A stretch of 64,000 bases of DNA from an uncultured Porphyromonadaceae bacterium (GTDB lineage Bacteria > Bacteroidota > Bacteroidia > Bacteroidales > Muribaculaceae): contig URAU01000005.1 in the NCBI GenBank assembly GCA_900545955.1, positions 86,473 through 150,472 of the forward strand, read 5' to 3'. The translations under genes and the position numbers were made by a program. The notes beneath the pieces are model-generated. The model saw nothing but the letters and a program-made list of their open reading frames with translations, was not told where the DNA came from and searched no databases. Shown here one piece after another: positions 62,801 through 64,000 of the stretch (within the stretch, counting starts at the first letter, position 1; every line of letters begins with the position of its first letter).

Positions 62801-63607
62801 GCTTCCGGAAAGCTTTACAGGTTTGCCGTGTTCCGGGAGAAGATGCCCGTTGCCAGTGATGAGGGCTCCTTCAACAAACTGGTTGAAACCGCCGTATGTG
62901 GATAGTGGGCCGGATATGGTAATGATGTCGCCTTGCTTGTATGTTTCTCCTGCAAGCGGATTATAATAATAGATGAAACCGGAGCCGTCGCCAATGAGGA
63001 AGCCGGACAGCCCAGTGGCACATATGGTTCCCTGAACTTTCACAGTTTGTCCGGGTTTGGCTTTCTGAGCCTCTGCGATAGGGATTACAGTATTCGGGTC
63101 GATAGGAGGAGCAGGATCGCCCATCTGAATCTCAATGGGGGAATTGAAAGCGAATTGCGCGGCTTTTGTGGCACCATCTGTTCCGAGGTCGGCGTAATCG
63201 GGCACCGTAAAAGCAACTTCAGGAGCCGAGCCAGTCCAGGTCAGGAGGCTGTTTGGCAAATCGACTTCAATTTCTCCGGTGTTAACCGAGAGGGTGCCCA
63301 GACGGCGAAGTCCTTGAGCCGAGAGGTGGAATGTAATTTTATTGATGTCGGCGCCTGACAGTGTACGGACTATTAATTCACCCTGAGAATAGATGCGAAC
63401 ATCTCCATAGTTGGCGTTGACAACAGGAGGATTTTTTGCCGCTCCCTGAATGGAATAGATGTAGACATCACCCAACGGAAAGGAGATTTGCTGGCCTCCG
63501 GATGCGGTGGTCCATCCGCTCGTGGCGGTCCATTCGGCAGAAAGGACAGTACTACGCCCCGATATGCATGCGAATGTGCATATCAAAGCAAGCAAGAAGT
63601 GTTTCAT
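56819..63607 (-). CDS. Giant secreted multidomain protein with type IX sorting-like C-terminus
   Basis: 2262 residues with a signal peptide. An OB-fold-like domain occupies about residues 170-350, many beta-sandwich and carboxypeptidase-regulatory-like regions follow, and a helical coiled-coil segment lies at about 1480-1640. A run of ten Asp near 1737 is followed by a Cys-rich cluster (CNCGNLYGCTCYSFTCLCSNC has seven cysteines). A CHB_HEX_C-like domain with ILYTTDGSDPTE lies near 2110, and a C-terminal region with GVHIFDMRGARLISRNF and PKGIYLIVVET fits a type IX sorting domain. A surface adhesin or structural protein is likely; no catalytic domain is recognised. TATTTTTG (63634-63641) may be its promoter. 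Confidence 0.85.
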   Translation of the reverse strand: MKHFLLALICTFACISGRSTVLSAEWTATSGWTTASGGQQISFPLGDVYIYSIQGAAKNPPVVNANYGDVRIYSQGELIVRTLSGADINKITFHLSAQGLRRLGTLSVNTGEIEVDLPNSLLTWTGSAPEVAFTVPDYADLGTDGATKAAQFAFNSPIEIQMGDPAPPIDPNTVIPIAEAQKAKPGQTVKVQGTICATGLSGFLIGDGSGFIYYYNPLAGETYKQGDIITISGPLSTYGGFNQFVEGALITGNGHLLPEHGKPVKLSGSDIDNWVNNPEIKFVEVVGTFAMSGSYYNLSFDGATAIGSLGYSSKALLNTLDEGKTYRVRGYAFMVTGNSRFINFIATDIAEEGTPTPVADKMEPEIPVGAVCLNFTDNASAPAEGTPFSSFSLNGINLSLSNPAAVAMGDSYRALHIPAGYSFTVTSANGNPFHSITFGLSDNSRLTAADGTEISKYRPVWTGNAVEQTFTASADTEVFYLILDYSDSNADIQEGAGFRLTAVLPGETPDARLKGKFLIIENTSLHTTKSMAVEAGARYVMSNLADGSEISVYFTDASGVRISNPVAATIKGANITLSLAVTDLPAFAGLKAVVSTPDGKDISSQCSFTWLTPEGATVSDRQDFADAVAGSRYLLRCSASEPLNHSLSLPDEIAVTAGETAIIAIEATPIADLTLKAIIVDNLTGSPVPTAEVTVVQTYADGSQSRAASRSDSNGAISIPLKGIPAIATISKSDYCDTSLEITLEDIARAIAAGNGVLDMEAVRLRPIQGTVINLNIALKNSEGQITENYSDARSLEYIVAESSSGKILESALQFPRLTVVGYDSNGGTLRVTACSPQDLYAPATAECTPSGGEASLSLTIVERGDIVVSAESLPEGSVYAIAYDSEGNRVANAPFADGSARIHALPEGTYRIVALQTENPDVWTRLTMFAEAGIPEGTGYAVTSEISVVDGATASAAFASVPAFDFASISFTGSATAVGLNKTIATVGNIVTATAYIDFKEEYASKISGLRLKAALPEGVEFKENSVMVGSSPSSYEYNASTRTVEIPLSANSGKIRFCISAVSGGEKSMTVVADFSLDGRRISSPIGVVNLTARDLNLNVPACITDGNLSASGECKPDADVTIFDNGSRIGSAKSNAIGYWSGNFVLPDAYNGSVHSIQAKVDDPDGGPQLASKAVDVKIDRNHIFATKVTMTNTDHSGRELREQSTVFNLQDHRIEGNAYYRFWPAYPDFNFEIELNDNTADAAQAVFLKVYTTKDEWRGFYAEYNAALGLWTAKGTFKASELPVGVKVNVLSESKPEADRMMLDDLDAEFSMLMADYWSNRNSDADDYEPIHSSDADEYPDEMTVDELTAVVDEMERRLDAEKEFINSLDDMFAATIEDNPELAARSGVTILDYEDHPADFWLRAGYRAVAVTDGSQMFVRSVGSTVDVVDTGARQHWQYDLSAGESSPLRALAAASEAQSDDNNSTYSKIYEVIKSIYDTIDKINSCIDNVESLYTDVLRKCSSLEEFFENTIKNYDSSIEAYTTLVKKQEKWIADLQDQLAKAPDELERVVIELEIERRQKILSRSKNTLKGFKSAAKTTRASLKNLKFLRGKIGKVMPLAKYFIMIADGISSLKDMLKLLQQIPQSCDCDPDGLTKLQLEGVAYAISRIHYVELKIVIEAVNDLSSVAMMIPSGGTALPLVALKQIIKKIVIDLAIDFTAEQGFKGWQHSMFRRINELKKHCKKPCDDDDDDDDDDPHTIFRCNCGNLYGCTCYSFTCLCSNCDDLPEPLADPIQDPSGFVYEGSESQRIEGVTATLYQKTISEDSMGDSQEVVAVWDAARYGQSNPVITDAEGYYRWDVPEGLWQVKFEKEGYETVTTDWLPVPPPQLDVNIAMKHLVAPAVVTASATPTAVTIDFSKFMLCPTANTSRIFVKQNGSILRGRIEYPDYQKNGNGEVASKVTFIPESVIESPQVEVLVSKDVESYAGIPMSSDYIATIDVRPVLSAISVEQSFETKIGDVLEIEVSAVPAAAGEGIAITAVSTSPSVVPVEPATAYTDADGKARFSVSARMAGTARILFKTIGSGFEAIADVTATPAILGRVSRPVASVSTDLPVDAGTEVYLGCSTKGASILYTTDGSDPTELSDNVTLYDGLPIRIEHDMVIRAVAMADNMTDSEVVSFRFIVSTSGVENVAVDTSEISVSPIPMRDMINIQTRGRSILGVHIFDMRGARLISRNFSNHPSEVSVETATLPKGIYLIVVETDFGKSCLRTIKV

Positions 63608-63633
63608 TGATTGGACGTTTGGTTAAATTTTTG

Positions 63634-63641
63634 CAAAAATA
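63634..63641 (-). promoter_or_regulatory. Promoter -7 element of the giant gene
   Basis: TATTTTTG on the - strand, 26 bases before the ATG, fits TAnnTTTG. Confidence 0.5.
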
Positions 63642-63690
63642 CAGTATTTTGCAATTTTGGGCAAATGTATGTCAATGTATAAATCTTTGT

Positions 63691-63728
63691 AAAAATAAAA
63701 AGCTGTTAGCCATTCGGCTAACAGCTTT
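63691..63728 (-). terminator. Intrinsic terminator of tRNA-Leu
   Basis: AAAGCTGTTAGCC pairs perfectly with GGCTAACAGCTTT around four bases, with a T-rich run following on the - strand. Confidence 0.85.
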
Positions 63729-63730
63729 AA

Positions 63731-63815
63731 TGGTACCCGGACCCGGGATCGAACCGGGATGGATTGCTCCAACGGTGTTTGAGACCGTCGCGTCTACCGA
63801 TTCCGCCATCCGGGC
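63731..63815 (-). tRNA. tRNA-Leu (anticodon CAA)
   Basis: Read on the - strand it starts GCCCGGATGGCGGAATCGG and ends with an encoded CCA. The anticodon arm is ACGGT-CTCAAAC-ACCGT, giving anticodon CAA for the UUG codon. A long variable arm of the class II type is present, and the T loop is TTCGATC. TAACTTTG (63840-63847) lies 24 bases upstream as promoter. Confidence 0.95.
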
Positions 63816-64000
63816 TGATGGTGGTGGGATTGCACGGGGCAAAGTTACGAAATTTTTTCTATTCCTTGCGCGTGGCGGGAATTATTTTATATGGGGGATT
63901 CACGGGGGCGGTTTCACCGGGGATTCGGGGGATTTCCGGCGATGCTCGCCGGAAGCGGGAAGCCGCACCTTTGATGGAGCCCTGAGGGGTGGAAGGGGGT
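63816..64000. other. Right edge: tRNA promoter and a repeat
   Basis: Contains the tRNA promoter (63840-63847) and, on the - strand, a copy of the CATCAAAGG..CTTCCGGCGA-GCA-TCGCCGG element (63935-63982). No gene is seen. Confidence 0.6.

Overview
The window looks like chromosomal DNA from a high-GC gut Bacteroidales, most likely a Muribaculaceae (S24-7) relative. The evidence is the Bacteroidetes-type promoter signature (TTTG, about 20 bases, then TAnnTTTG) in front of many genes, type IX secretion-style C-termini, BspA-like LRR surface proteins, DUF4271 beside hemD, and a fused SecDF. The family assignment is inferred from gene content and base composition only.

Layout. 341-6296 (- strand): NOL1/NOP2/Sun rRNA methyltransferase, 7TM-HD phosphohydrolase and a bifunctional RelA/SpoT enzyme. 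6422-14732 (- strand): a compact phage-like head block with two small unknowns, a portal-like protein, a small unknown, a major-capsid-like protein with an N-terminal membrane segment, a 52-residue overlapping ORF, an acidic scaffold-like protein and an 827-residue structural-type protein. Between the last two, a promoter and an intrinsic terminator on the + strand bracket a possible ~255-nt RNA. 15119-28039: queA, an Smr-domain protein on a shared divergent promoter, an EFR1-type flavodoxin/ferredoxin, secDF, cvpA and sufBCDS. 28640-31703: two BspA-like LRR genes. 32061-45868: dnaX, polA, a TatD-type hydrolase, a YbhN/LPG-synthase-like membrane protein, a secreted GH13 amylase, rnpA, hemD, a DUF4271 gene and a Na/Pi cotransporter. 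46427-47890: a third BspA-like gene in inverted orientation. 48631-50880: an orphan large terminase. 51148-63607: a DJ-1 family protein, a WYL regulator, two DUF1573 proteins, rlmN, an EamA transporter and a 2262-residue secreted protein. A tRNA-Leu(CAA) lies at 63731-63815.

The most unusual feature is the split virion-head gene set. Portal, capsid-like and scaffold-like genes lie 34 kb from the terminase, and no integrase, lysis, replication or recognisable tail gene is present. The two loci are tied together by a TACGAGAAC motif placed immediately before start codons, by an identical promoter core, and by a long imperfect hairpin element present at both. This resembles a domesticated prophage or gene-transfer-agent-like system, but no function can be proven from sequence alone.

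Intergenic DNA is unusually rich in short palindromic elements. Several families show paired base changes that preserve a hairpin. One family lies in frame inside two protein-coding genes, reminiscent of Rickettsia palindromic elements. The three BspA-like genes share promoter, signal peptide and C-terminus but have different AT-rich LRR cores, and two of them form an inverted pair around 15 kb of housekeeping genes.
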